From Oncomelania hupensis (Eukaryota; Mollusca; Gastropoda; Littorinimorpha; Pomatiopsidae), in contig JBAHVR010000290.1 in NCBI GenBank assembly GCA_036898135.1, positions 1-64,000 on the forward strand: a stretch of 64,000 nt of DNA, given 5' to 3'. Numbering within the stretch: the stretch's first letter is position 1; each line of letters starts with the position of its first letter. The notes below the pieces were generated by a model. That model ran no database searches. It was not told the DNA's origin and saw only the letters and a program-made list of their open reading frames with translations. The translations under genes and the position numbers were made by a program. Below, piece after piece: positions 22,641 to 34,026 of the stretch.

Positions 22641-25334
22641 CCTATCCTATCCTATCCTATCCCATAACCCGAAGGTCGTAGGGGCACCACAGATGATCGT
22701 TTAACCAGCATACTCCATCTTTCTCTGTCCTCAGCAGCCCTCATGGCTTCGCTCAGTGTCAAACCAGTCCATTCTCGAATGTTGTCCTCCCACCTCTTTT
22801 TCGGTCTCCCCCTTCTTCTACCTCCTTGCACTGTGCCTTGCAGAATGGTCTTTGCAAGGCCTGATGATCTGGTGATGTGGCCATACCATCGGAGTTTCCG
22901 TTTCTTCACCACTGTGAGCAGGTCATCGTGTTGTCCAATGGCTTGTGTGATGGTCTGTCGGACTTCGTCGTTGGTGATGTGTTGGGTATAGGAAATGCCC
23001 AGAAGTCTTCTGTAGCACCTCATCTCCATGCTTTGTATTCTTCGTTGGAGATCTGCTGTGAGGGTCCATGCTTCGCAAGCATATAGGAAGATGGAGATGA
23101 CCAGAGAGCGCAGCAGTCTTACTTTGGAATGTAGACTGATGGTTCTGTCTTTCCAAATGGGCTTCAACCTTGTCAGGGCAGCAGTTGTTTGTGCGATCCT
23201 GGAGAGGACTTCCTGTCGAGACCCATTGTCTGACACAATGGCTCCTAAATATTTGAAGCTGTGCACTGTGCTGAGGGATTGGCCTTGTACTTTGATGTCC
23301 GTGTTGATGCCATTGGTGTTGTTGGTCATCATTTTGGTCTTCTCTGCACTTATTTCCATTCCATAAGCTCTGGAGGTGGTGTCAAGCCTCTGTACAAGCT
23401 GTTCAAGTTCTTGTTCCTCTCCAGCCAATCCATCAATATCATCCGCAAAACGAAGATTGGAGATTGCTCTACCCCCTATGCTGACTGTGCCTTCGTGATC
23501 TGCAAGAGCATCTGACATGATGCGCTCTAGGAAGATGTTGAAGAGTGTTGGAGAGAGTAGGCATCCTTGACGCACACCGATTGTTGTTCTGAACCAGTTC
23601 CCGATGACGCTGTTATGGAAGACTGCACTGGTAGCCTTGTCATACAGGCTTTTGATGACTTCTATAATTTTCGGGCTGATGTTGTACACTTTCATGGTTG
23701 CCCAAAGAGCTGCATGCCAGACTCGGTCAAATGCCTTCTTGAAGTCTATGAACACATGATATAGATGTTGTTGGTGCTGTAGGTATTTCTCACAGATTAT
23801 TCTGAGGTTGAAAATCTGTTCAGTGGTACTTCGCCCTGCCATGAATCCTGCTTGTTCTTCAGCTATGATTTGTTCAGCTTGTGGTTTCAACCTGTTGAGT
23901 ATTATTTTCAGGAGGACCTTGCTGGGATGGCTGATGAGGCTGATGGTGCGGTAATTTTCACACTCCTGAAGGTTACCTTTTTTGGGAAGAGTGATGACAA
24001 GCGACTGGGTCCATGGTGTAGGCCATTCCCCACTCTGCCAGATCTTGTTACAGATAATGGTGAGAGCATCAGTCATCGCTTCTCCTCCTGCTTGTAGCAG
24101 TTCCGCTGGTATGTTGTCCACTCCCGCTGACTTCCCTTTCTTCAGCGATTGCACTGCTGCCTCAACTTCTTCCCGGAGAATTGGGAGGATTTCTTCTTCT
24201 TCTCTGCTCTCGGGACATGCTAGAACTGATGGGTCTCCATTTGGTGTATGGTTGTAAAGGTCAGAGCAGTACTCTGTCCATCTGTCCAAGACTTCTTGTT
24301 CTTCTGTAAGACAAATGCCAGACTTGCTTTGGATAGTGGAGACTTTGGGCTGTTTAACACTTGTCAGCCGCTTCACAGTCTGGTAGGCCTTCTTGCTGTT
24401 GTTCTTGTTCAGATTGTTCTCTATTTCCTGGCATTGATCTTCTATCCAGTTCTCCTTTGCTGTGCGCATGCCTTTTCGGATGTCATTGTTGATTTTTCGG
24501 TAGACATCAGCTCCCTGTGAGGTGTTCTTTTTCTTTTTTAACTCTCTTCGTTTATCACACAGATCCAAAAGTTCAGGTGTGATCCACGGCTTCTTCTTTG
24601 GTCGGTGCTTGCCAAGGATCTCAGTGGCGGCATCTGTTACAGCTGAGTTGAAGGTATTGGTCATGGTGTTGACATCTACTTCGCCTGCCCCCAAAATAAG
24701 CAGTGGTGCAAATTTCCCTCCAGTTGTGGCCTGAAATATTTTTGCCACCTCCGGGTCTTGCAGTTTGTCCAGGTCGAACTTCAGCCTAGTGCACTTTGCT
24801 GTATTTACTCTCTTCAAATGGAGCCGGAAAGACATCATCACGAGATCGTGGTCACTTCCAATGTCTGCTCCTGGAAAAAGTGCGTGTCCTGCCAATGTTG
24901 ATGCTTGATCTGAAGCGTTTCTTGACCATGATGTAGTCGATCTGGTTGTGATGTTCCCCGCCGGGACTGTGCCATGTCCATCGTCTGGATTTTTTGTGGA
25001 GACCAAGCGTGTTTGCCAGTACCAGATTGTTGTATCTGGCAAACTCCAATAGCCTCAGACCCCTGTCATTTGTCTCGTTGTTGCAGTGGGGTCCGCATGT
25101 GTCTCCCCAGTTGTGGTGCGCATCTTGGCCAACCTTGGCATTCCAGTCGCCTTGCACTATGACTATGTCCTTCTTCGGCACTTGGTCAAGGACCGCCTGT
25201 ATATTTTCATAAAAATCCTCCACTTCGCTGTCTTCATAGTCTGATGTTGGGGCATAGGCCTGGATGATGGTAATGTTGAAAGGGGTTGCTCTCAGACGGA
25301 TGGTAATGAGTCTACTGGAGACTGGGCGGCAACG
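22641..25334 (-). mobile_element. RTE-like LINE copy 1, 5'-truncated, young
   Basis: The 3' end at 22641 carries the (TATCC)n tail and the 5' end breaks inside the endonuclease at 25334. The flanks share AACGCGATGTTT (22629-22640 and 25331-25342; the last bases overlap the element), a TSD of about 9-12 bp. It is nearly identical to the copy at 45114-48407, so it is a recent insertion, dead on arrival by truncation. Confidence 0.94.
22652..25223 (-). pseudogene. RTE-like endonuclease-RT ORF, frameshifted
   Basis: An APE-type endonuclease end (25223-24852: VIVQGDWNAKVGQD, NQIDYIMVKKRFRS) is joined to an intact RT frame (25042-22652). The RT has GSDHDLV, SAGVDNIPAELLQAGG, DFKKAFDRVWHAALW, GVRQGCLLSPTLFN, LRFADDIDGLAGEE and, at the C-terminus, RWYGHITRSSGLAKTILQG. 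The break is one extra T in a T run near 24876 (five T against four in the copy at 46042-48399). Such proteins nick the target and prime reverse transcription there. The RTE clade call rests on resemblance of the EN-RT blocks to BovB/RTE-type proteins. Confidence 0.9.
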
Positions 25335-25429
25335 CGATGTTTAGCGAGGCAAAAAGGTGTTTTATTTTCGAGTGTGCGTCTGACAACAGCTGCTTCTTAC
25401 AAGAATGTTTATTGTTTTGGGAAGAATCG

Positions 25430-26115
25430 TATCGTGTCAAAGGGTCCAGGCTGATGACTTCCCTTCTGTTGTGTCCGAAGTAAAAACATGTATTGACAGT
25501 GTCCTAGCTTGGATGAATAACAACAGGTTGATGCTTAACCCTGACAAGACCGAGGTAATACCTGTTGGCGCACCTTCCCGTCTTAGGCTGGTTGTTGTTG
25601 TTTGTAGATTATAGTCACACGACACTTTCGCATATAGGTGACTACTGGACCGATTTATACTGACACCAGCGGGCCAGTTGTTGGTAAAGGGGAAAATAAT
25701 ATGATCACACGTTGACCAATCCGGGATTCGAACCAGCGACCTTTCGGTTACTAGCAAGACGCTCTTACCAACTGAGCTACCCGGCCCCTCTTAGGCTGGT
25801 TGGCAGCGATTCTGCAAATATTGGCGGCAGCACCATCCCATTTAGTAATATTGCTCGATATATTTGGGTGTCAAGCTTTATAGACCTTTGTCCATGCATG
25901 ACCACATCAGTAGGCCTACCATCTGTCGTTTGTCCTTTCTTGAGCTTCGGCGTATTGCGTCCTTGAGGCAGTTTCTTTCCAGGGATGCATGCACACATTT
26001 GGTCAGTGCTTTTGTGACATGCAGACTTGATAATTGTTATTCGGTCAGTTCTAGCTGCTCTCCCCATTCATGAAGTTAGCCGACTGCAGCGTGTATAGAA
26101 CTGTGCTGCTCGGCT
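25430..26115 (+). mobile_element. L2-like LINE fragment, RT thumb region
   Basis: Plus-strand frames give CIDSVLAWMNNNRLMLNPDK, TEVIPVG, CRLSFLELRRIASLRQFLS and DACTHLVSAFVTCRLDNC, typical of L2/CR1-type RT C-termini. It is interrupted by a SINE (25592-25788) and has stops. It continues at 26706 and 30340. Confidence 0.75.
25592..25788 (-). mobile_element. tRNA-derived SINE inside L2-like LINE
   Basis: The minus strand begins GGGGCCGGGTAGCTCAGTTG with box A and then box B GGTTCGAATCC. It ends in a CAA-rich tail (AACAACAA). The TSD TCTTAGGCTGG lies at 25581-25591 and 25789-25799, a perfect 11-bp repeat made from the host LINE. Length about 197 bp. A tRNA gene is excluded by the tail and TSD. 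Confidence 0.93.
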
Positions 26116-26705
26116 TGTGCTTGTATGAAGGCATGCGCGTGTGCGTGTGTGCAGGTGTGTGTTTGTGAGTGTGTGTATAATATGTGTGTATTTTACTATA
26201 AATGTCTGTAAACCAACTTTTAAAATACCATTTACGTGATTTACCTGTATTTTTTGACAGCTGTTATAATCAGTCAGCAGTATTATTGCTTATGTTGATC
26301 ATAGTTTCATACAGTTATATATTGTTGACCTACTAAGATTCATATTAAACTGAGATTATTTATCTAACACTGTTGCAGCAAAATAATTTTTTAAGTCCAG
26401 AGTGGTAAACTATCATATACACTATGTTTGTATGTAGTTTTATTATATTTTAACTGTCTAAAAAGGGCATTGAAATACGTGTGATAGAACCAGAGTGCGT
26501 GGATAGGTGTTTGAAGGAAAAGATTAACTTCATTAAGTGTAAGAGTACGCAAGTGATTAGATTTATAGAATGTATATAAATTTAGTATTGATTTTTTTAG
26601 CTCTGTTAAATGTTATAACATGACTGTTTTTAATTATATGTTTTATATGCCTGACATACATTGCTGTGAAGTTCCTTATGGGATAATAAAGATTTGTTGT
26701 ATTGT
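26116..26705. other. Insert separating L2-like pieces
   Basis: About 590 bp with GT-rich repeats at the start and AT-rich DNA, ending GGATAATAAAG and TTGTATTGTAATAA. It is an inserted sequence of unknown class, judged only from the broken LINE homology on either side. Confidence 0.4.
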
Positions 26706-26830
26706 AATAAACGGAATTAAGCGTGATCATTTCACACCTCTTTTAAAGGAGCTTCACTGGCTCTGTTACGTTCAAACGCGAACGATGGTGATCTGATCGT
26801 TTTATTTTGCAAAGCATTCAATAACAGAGT
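26706..26830 (+). mobile_element. L2-like LINE fragment, middle piece
   Basis: Encodes RDHFTPLLKELHWL and a degraded FAKHS, the next conserved block after the piece ending at 26115. Confidence 0.65.
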
Positions 26831-27760
26831 GTATTTATCTTTGATTTGATTTTGCGTTGTTGTTAGAAGAAGCTTTGTATAATGTTGGTAATTTTAGTTG
26901 GTCAATATTATTTGAGAATTTTCTAGAGATTGTTGTTTACTATCGATCGAAGCGTGTGGATAATTCTAGTGGTATCTAGAGACGCTTCCATCCTAAATAT
27001 GGTTGTATGACGTGAGACAGTGATGACGAAATTTGTTCTGATTGGTTATAATTGTGTCTTGCCGGAATGTTCTTCCTTTCTCTGGAGCATAGAGAGACTA
27101 TATAAGTGCCGCACTGTTTCCGTCCCCTATAAACTTGTGCCCTATACGCACTGTGTCCGGGGACGTTAATCTATCCACTGAACTGAACCGTCCCCTATAC
27201 GCATATGTGTCCGTCCGGCAAACTTGTTTTTTCCAACCTAGTTCCAGTCATTCGCCCAAAAAGGCAATCACCGAAGTCGAACGAAGCTCTCCGATGTGTT
27301 ACGAAATGATGCTTGCATGACTACGACTAGTTGACATTAAAAATGATCGCTGTTGCTTCTAATTCTGTTCGATTTACACAGATTAGCATTTCGCAACGGT
27401 ATACTTTGTTATTATCGACCATATTTAATAGTTGCGTTCCTTGATTTGCAATTTGTTAGTTCTCAGCCGTAGGCTAATAATAGCAATCCCCATTTCCTGC
27501 CTAAAACCAAGTAGACACTGTTATACAGTATACATAGGCTTAATCTAGCCTACGTTATATATTATAAGCCAGTCTTCGCGCAGCGAAGAAGCTCACTAGC
27601 TGAATATAATTATTAGACCTGTATTGTTTGTTTTATACGTAAATAAATGTATAAACTATATCTATTCTAATTATTCTATATTTAGGCCTATACTTTATAA
27701 TATTTGAATCTTTAAATTTCCGGAGAAGGACGAGTAGGCTAAGGGAATTTTTTTTAAAAT

Positions 27761-28222
27761 AACTCGAGATCAGAGTTAAATTAATCAGGGCCGGATCTGG
27801 GGGGGGGGGGGGTTCCTGGGTTCCGGACCCCCCCCCCCCCCCCTGGCCATTCGATGTACCTCACTCAGTCAGAAAAAAAATATATATATGGAGTTTTTTT
27901 AAAGCTCTTAATTTAGTTGACACTGGTGGTAAGTAAAACGTTCCTCATTCTACTCAAGTTCCTCGAGCGGACACGTTTTTGTCACCCCTAACCCCTTAAA
28001 AAATTTTTGGAACCCCCCCCCTCCAAGAGTAAGTGATCCGGCCCTGTTAATAGTTAGTTATTCATTGCTTACAGGGTCCAGCGTACTGCAAAGAGCCGAA
28101 TCAGGAGCACAAAATCAAGACAATTCGAGATCAGAGTTAAATTAATAGCTAATTAGTTATTCATTGCTTACAGGGGTCCAGCGGACTGCAAAGAGCCGAA
28201 TCAGGACCACAAAATCAAGACC
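27761..28222. repeat. Tandem duplication, one copy with a MITE
   Basis: Unit 1 (27761-28119) and unit 2 (28120-28222) share TCGAGATCAGAGTTAAATTA, TTATTCATTGCTTACAGG and CAAAGAGCCGAATCAGGA. Unit 1 is longer only because of the MITE at 27786-28046, so unit 2 shows the empty site. Confidence 0.9.
27786..28046. mobile_element. Small hAT-like MITE (261 bp)
   Basis: The ends CAGGGCCGGATC and GATCCGGCCCTG are perfect inverted repeats, flanked by TTAAT (27781-27785 and 28047-28051). The interior is mostly G and C runs and an AT stretch, with no coding. The neighbouring tandem unit lacks it. Confidence 0.9.
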
Positions 28223-28229
28223 ACCACTT

Positions 28230-28501
<272 letters not shown>

Positions 28502-29145
28502 TTACTTTTTAAAAAAAAAGAACAGAATAGAATTGTGTGCTGCTGTGCGTGCTCAATGGTGTAAATATAGTCAGTGACGTTTTGTTTGTTTTTGCTGAAG
28601 TTGGGTGTAATCCGAAATATTCAGATGGTGTTACTGGTTATTTTTTTCTTATAGATTTACCAAAGTTTTCAGATGATTTATGGAAATTTCCGCCTGCCAC
28701 GCAACATTTTTTTAATACGTGTTTCTCATTAAAATACATATCATTGAAATACATATAACAAATTTACTGTATCAGTTAAAAAGAATAATATTAGTTAAAT
28801 AAATAATTGCTTTGGTGCTTGCAATAAAAATGTCACTGTTTTTTGAGACCATTATAAACTTGCTTTGCCTTGTTGTGCTGAAGGGACATCAACGTATCCA
28901 TAGCGCTTTGAAGTTTTGTCATGGTTTTATTGTTGATGTAGATGTGAAATCGTTGTATGTGTGCATTATGTGTTATGTATTTACTTTTACTCTTTATTAT
29001 TAATTGTATCAGTATATTAATCATCATAAAATAATAATACTAACTGCTTCAAATTGCGAATCTCGACTTCACTTAAAGCTTGAAGCTGTGCAGATCGAAA
29101 TAGAATTAGATTTAGAAGCAACAGCGGCTATTTTTACGCACCGAT

Positions 29146-29270
29146 GTTTCACCACAGGCTCTGAAGTCTTTTCTTTTGTCTTTGTAAACTCGTGGGCCTC
29201 CTACATACGTGCGTAGTATAGTATGTAATTGAGGCCTACGAAAGACAAGTCTTCTCAGCCTGTGGTTTCA
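29146..29270. repeat. Imperfect palindrome
   Basis: The half with CACCACAGGCTCTGAAGTC is the near inverse of the half with GTCTTCTCAGCCTGTGGTTT. The centre is near 29210. It could form a hairpin or cruciform. Confidence 0.75.
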
Positions 29271-30339
29271 CGTAGTCCTGCCAGCATTCGTTCGTAAAAT
29301 ATCGGATAGCTTGGCTCGACTCGGAGAGCTTCGTTCGACTTCGGTAATTACCTTTTTCGGCGAATGACTGGAACTAGGTTGGAAAAAACAAGTGCGTCCG
29401 GGTACGTTAATCTATATAACTAACCAACTAAAGAGGGGTGGGGTTGAAAGTAAAAAGTTGAGAGTGGAAAAAGCGATTGTATGCAGTTGTTGATGTTCGC
29501 TGAATAAAGTTGGAAAACTACATACGACGACTCCTGCCTTGTTGCTGAGTGAACGGGTTGCGTGGATAAACGAATCTGAAGTACACCTATCAGAAGGATT
29601 CAAGCATTGGGGCTGAATCAACTACTAATCAAAATCAACATCGAGTGTAACAGGCTCCCTGTAAAGTTCCTCATGGAATAAAAAAATTACTGTCCTAGCT
29701 TTCCGCCACTTTGACCAGTCACTTCCACTATAACCCCCCGTGGGGGTGCCGGGGGTTTCAGTATAAATAGTATTCCCACTTTCTGGAAATTTAGTGCTTT
29801 AAATTCCCACTGCTGCTGTCTTTCTCCTTTGTTCTTTCTCATTCCTACTCTGTTCTATCAATCTACTATACTATCTTCTTCTTCGCTAGACCAGTCACCT
29901 ACCTTTTTCTTGAAAATTCTTCCGGGACAATACTCCTCATTGTGTATGAGGTATGTTGGATCAACTTGGGAACATTGGACGCTTTCTGCCACATGGTCAC
30001 TTGGGCTTCCTATGATGTTATTATTTAGCAATGTAGGCATTTTATATGTATGTGTTTTGTTGATATTGTATAATGATGTTTGCAAACATGTATTCTATTT
30101 AGTTTTTGTAAACGGGGGTTTGATAAATTAGAGTATAGCCTCAGCGTCCCCTGTGTGGGATGTCTTTATTGTAAAGTGACCCGCTGGTAGATTGCCTTCA
30201 GTGTTACCACTAGGGTTGTTTCGGCAGATCTTTAATGCGGATCAGGGGTGAGTCCTCTTTCACTTCTCTGGTCCTGATTTGGCTCGGAAGAGTCCGCTGG
30301 GCCTAAAGCAATAACCATGTAATGTAATGTAACTTCCAC

Positions 30340-30725
30340 TATATCTGTCTGAGGTACTCACTATACCTACACTACAACTCGTTCTTTGCGCTCATCAGAT
30401 GAAAAACTTTTTAAAACGCCCAAACGTCGGCTTAAAACAATTGGTGAGCGGTCGTTTAGTTTTCAATCACCCAAGGTTTGGAATGCGCTGCCTGCCGGTT
30501 TAAGACATTGTACAGACCTTGTTTCCTTCAAGAGCTGCTTAAAAACGCACTTGTTCCGCAAGGCGTTTTCTGTGTAAATAGTAAGAACATTAATATTTTC
30601 TGAATTATGCTGGACATGGTGTAGTGCGAATGTTGTGATGATGCGTACGAATGATGTGTGTAAGCGCATTGAGTTGTTATTCTAATGAAATATGCGCTGT
30701 ATAAATGAAATTTATTATTATTATT
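30340..30725 (+). mobile_element. L2-like LINE fragment, 3' end
   Basis: Plus-strand frame LRSSDEKLFKTP, then RSFSFQSPKVWNALPAGLRH and SFKSCLKTHLFRKAF with a stop at about 30577. This is the C-terminus usual for L2/CR1-like RTs. The end ATGAAATTTATTATTATT is a typical tail. It continues the pieces at 25430 and 26706. Confidence 0.8.
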
Positions 30726-30931
30726 ATCTAAAACTAAAAAGTTAGATCGATGTTCATTGTTTTACCTTCTGCACTATCAACCAATCACAAACCTCTAAAT
30801 TAATCGCGCTATATTTAGGAAGTGACTCCATAGTTTGATGTGGCATATGTTTGTGACGCATTGTATGCACTCTTTACTTCTAAGAAACCATCAATCATGG
30901 CGTTGCTATCCTTGTTTAACAACAATATACA

Positions 30932-31041
30932 CATTCTCCGCCACTGGTCTGCAATAATACACAGGAGAAACAACAGTTGGACAGTATAAACATTCTCCGC
31001 CACTGGTCTGCAATAGTAGAAACAACAGTTGGACAGTATGG
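30932..31041. repeat. 59-bp tandem duplication
   Basis: CATTCTCCGCCACTGGTCTG starts at 30932 and at 30991. The second unit lacks a few bases. Confidence 0.9.
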
Positions 31042-31050
31042 CTACCTCGT

Positions 31051-31672
31051 GGTTGCGAAAACCGGTCGCGGGTCAGCCACGTGGTCACGCTAAGTTTTGC
31101 AAACATTCACAATGATAAAACATGGCTAGACTTCACAAGCTTAATCCAACAATATTATCAATAAATCGCGGTGAGACAAAAGATTGATCATTTACCTTTT
31201 TTACAATGTCCGGCTGTGGCTATACTGCAATGAATGAATTTCACCCGTCACCTGCTTAGTCTTCAGCTAGAGAGATCTATTATCTGCGAGCGTCCTACTC
31301 GTGTGAGGTTCAGGCAAAGAATGACTATTTAACGTAGTGGTCAAGCTAAAGCCAAGCTAAAGTCAAGCTAAAGGTTGTGAAAACCGGTCGCCGGTCAGCC
31401 ACGTGGTCACGCTAAGTTTTGCAAACATTCACAATGATTAAACATGGCAAGACTTCACAAGCTTAATACAACAATATTATCAATAAATCGCGGTGAGACA
31501 AAAGATTGATCATTTACCTTTTTTATAATGTCCGGCTGTGGCTATACTGCAATGAATGAATTTCACCCATCACCTGCTTAGTCTTCAGCTAGAGAGATCT
31601 ATCTGCGAGCGTCCTACTCGTGTGAGGTTCAGACAAAGAATGACTACCTAACGTAGTGGTCAAGCTAAAGCC
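31051..31672. repeat. 322-bp tandem duplication
   Basis: Units start at 31051 and 31373 (GAAAACCGGTCG / GTGAAAACCGGTCG) and share CAGCCACGTGGTCACGCTAA and later blocks at over 95% by eye. The junction carries a short AAGCTAAAG array (31353-31372). Confidence 0.93.
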
Positions 31673-31901
31673 CGCGAAACTCTCGAAAGACCTGAGCGCC
31701 TCCTAGCTGGGGGTGGTGGCTATACGTCAGCAGGATGAGGTCACTGCCTTCCTTATCTAGAGTTAGCTTACACATGCTTAGCACAGTCCTTTACTTCTGT
31801 CGTCTCCTAGGCATCGACTTTAAGGTACACAGGCTACAGCAGGCTGAACTATTTAAGGCGTGAAGCCGTAGTGCAGGGTCTAAATAGCCTATTGTGACAA
31901 C

Positions 31902-33115
31902 CACCAATGGCATCAACACGGACATCAAAGACCACGGCCAATCCCTCAACACAGTGCATAGCTTCATAACGTGGCCATAACATCAGAGTTTCCATTTCTT
32001 CACCACTGTGAGCATGTCATCGTGTTGTCCAATGGCTTGTGTGATGGTCTGTTGGACTTCGTCAATGGTGATGTGCTGGTTATAGGAAATGCCCAGAAGT
32101 CTTCTGTAGCACCTCATCGATCTCCATGCTTTGTATTCTTCGTTGTAGATCTGCTGTGAGGGTCCATGTTTCGCAAGCTTATAGGAAGATGGAGATGACA
32201 AGGCAGCGCAGCAGTCTTACCTTGGAATGTAGACCGATGGTCTTGTCTTTCCAAATGGGCTTCAATCTTGTCAGGGCAGCAGTTGTTTGAGCGATCCTGG
32301 AGAGGACTTTCTGTCAGGACCCATTATCTGATACAATGGCTCCTAAATATTTGAAGCTATGAACTGTGTTGAGCGATTGACCTTGGACTTTGATATCCAT
32401 GTTGATGCCGGTCATCATTTTTGTCTTCTCTGCACTTATTTCCATTCCATAGGCTCTAGAGGTGGTGTCAAGCCTCTATACCAGCTGTTCAAGTTCTTGT
32501 TCCTCTCCTGCCAATCCATCAATGTCATCCGCAAAATGGAAGTTGGAGATTGCTCTACTCCCTATGCTGACTGTGCCTTCGTGATCTGCAAGGGCATATG
32601 ACATGAGGCACTCTAGGAAGATGTTGAAGAGTGTTGGAGAGAGTAGGCATCCTTGACGCACACCGCTTATTACTTTGAACCATTTTCCGATGGCGCTGTT
32701 GTGTGATGACTGCACTGGTAGCCTTGTCATACAGGCTTTTGATGACTTCAATAATTTTGGGCTGATGTTGTAAACTCTCATGGTTGCCCACAGAGCTGCA
32801 TGCCAGACTCGGTCAAACGCTTTCTTGAAGTCTACAAACACATTATAGAGATGTTGTTGGTGCTGTAGATGTTTCTCGCAGATTAGTCTAAGGTTGAAAA
32901 TCTGTTCAGTGGTACTTCGCCCTGCCCTAAATCCTGCTTGTTCTTCAGCTATTATTTGTTGAGCTTGAGGTTTTAACCTGTTGAGTATTATTTTCAAGAG
33001 GACTTTGCTGGGATGGCTGATGGTGCAGTAATTTTCACACTCCTGAAGGTTACCTTTCTCGGAAAGAGTGATGACAATCGACTGGGTCCATGGTGTAGGC
33101 CACGCCCCACTGCCA
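31902..33115 (-). mobile_element. RTE-like LINE fragment with inverted head
   Basis: From 31969 to 33115 the minus strand matches the RT part of the RTE copies (QAGFRAGRSTTEQIFNLRLI, DFKKAFDRVWHAALW, GVRQGCLLSPTLFN). Between 31902 and 31967 a piece of the same RT region lies on the plus strand (GGCATCAACACGGACATCAA). The 3' tail is missing and small indels break the frame. Confidence 0.85.
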
Positions 33116-33126
33116 GATCTTTACAG

Positions 33127-33885
<759 letters not shown>

Positions 33886-34026
33886 TCAGCTTTTCATAGG
33901 CACCATAGGGGTCAGAGGGTCGTGGTCAATTGTCTGATGAAGCATGAGGCCCAGCACGCCCATTCGATTATTCATGGCCATTCGCACATTGCGTTCTTGT
34001 TCAAACAGCTCATCCAGTTTCATCCA
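33886..34026 (-). CDS. CXXC1: CXXC1 exon 15 (C-terminus)
   Basis: Encodes WMKLDELFEQERNVRMAMNN and LMLHQTIDHDPLTP and ends at TGA (33888-33886). It matches the human C-terminus. Confidence 0.96.
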   Translation of the reverse strand, partial: WMKLDELFEQERNVRMAMNNRMGVLGLMLHQTIDHDPLTPMVPMKS

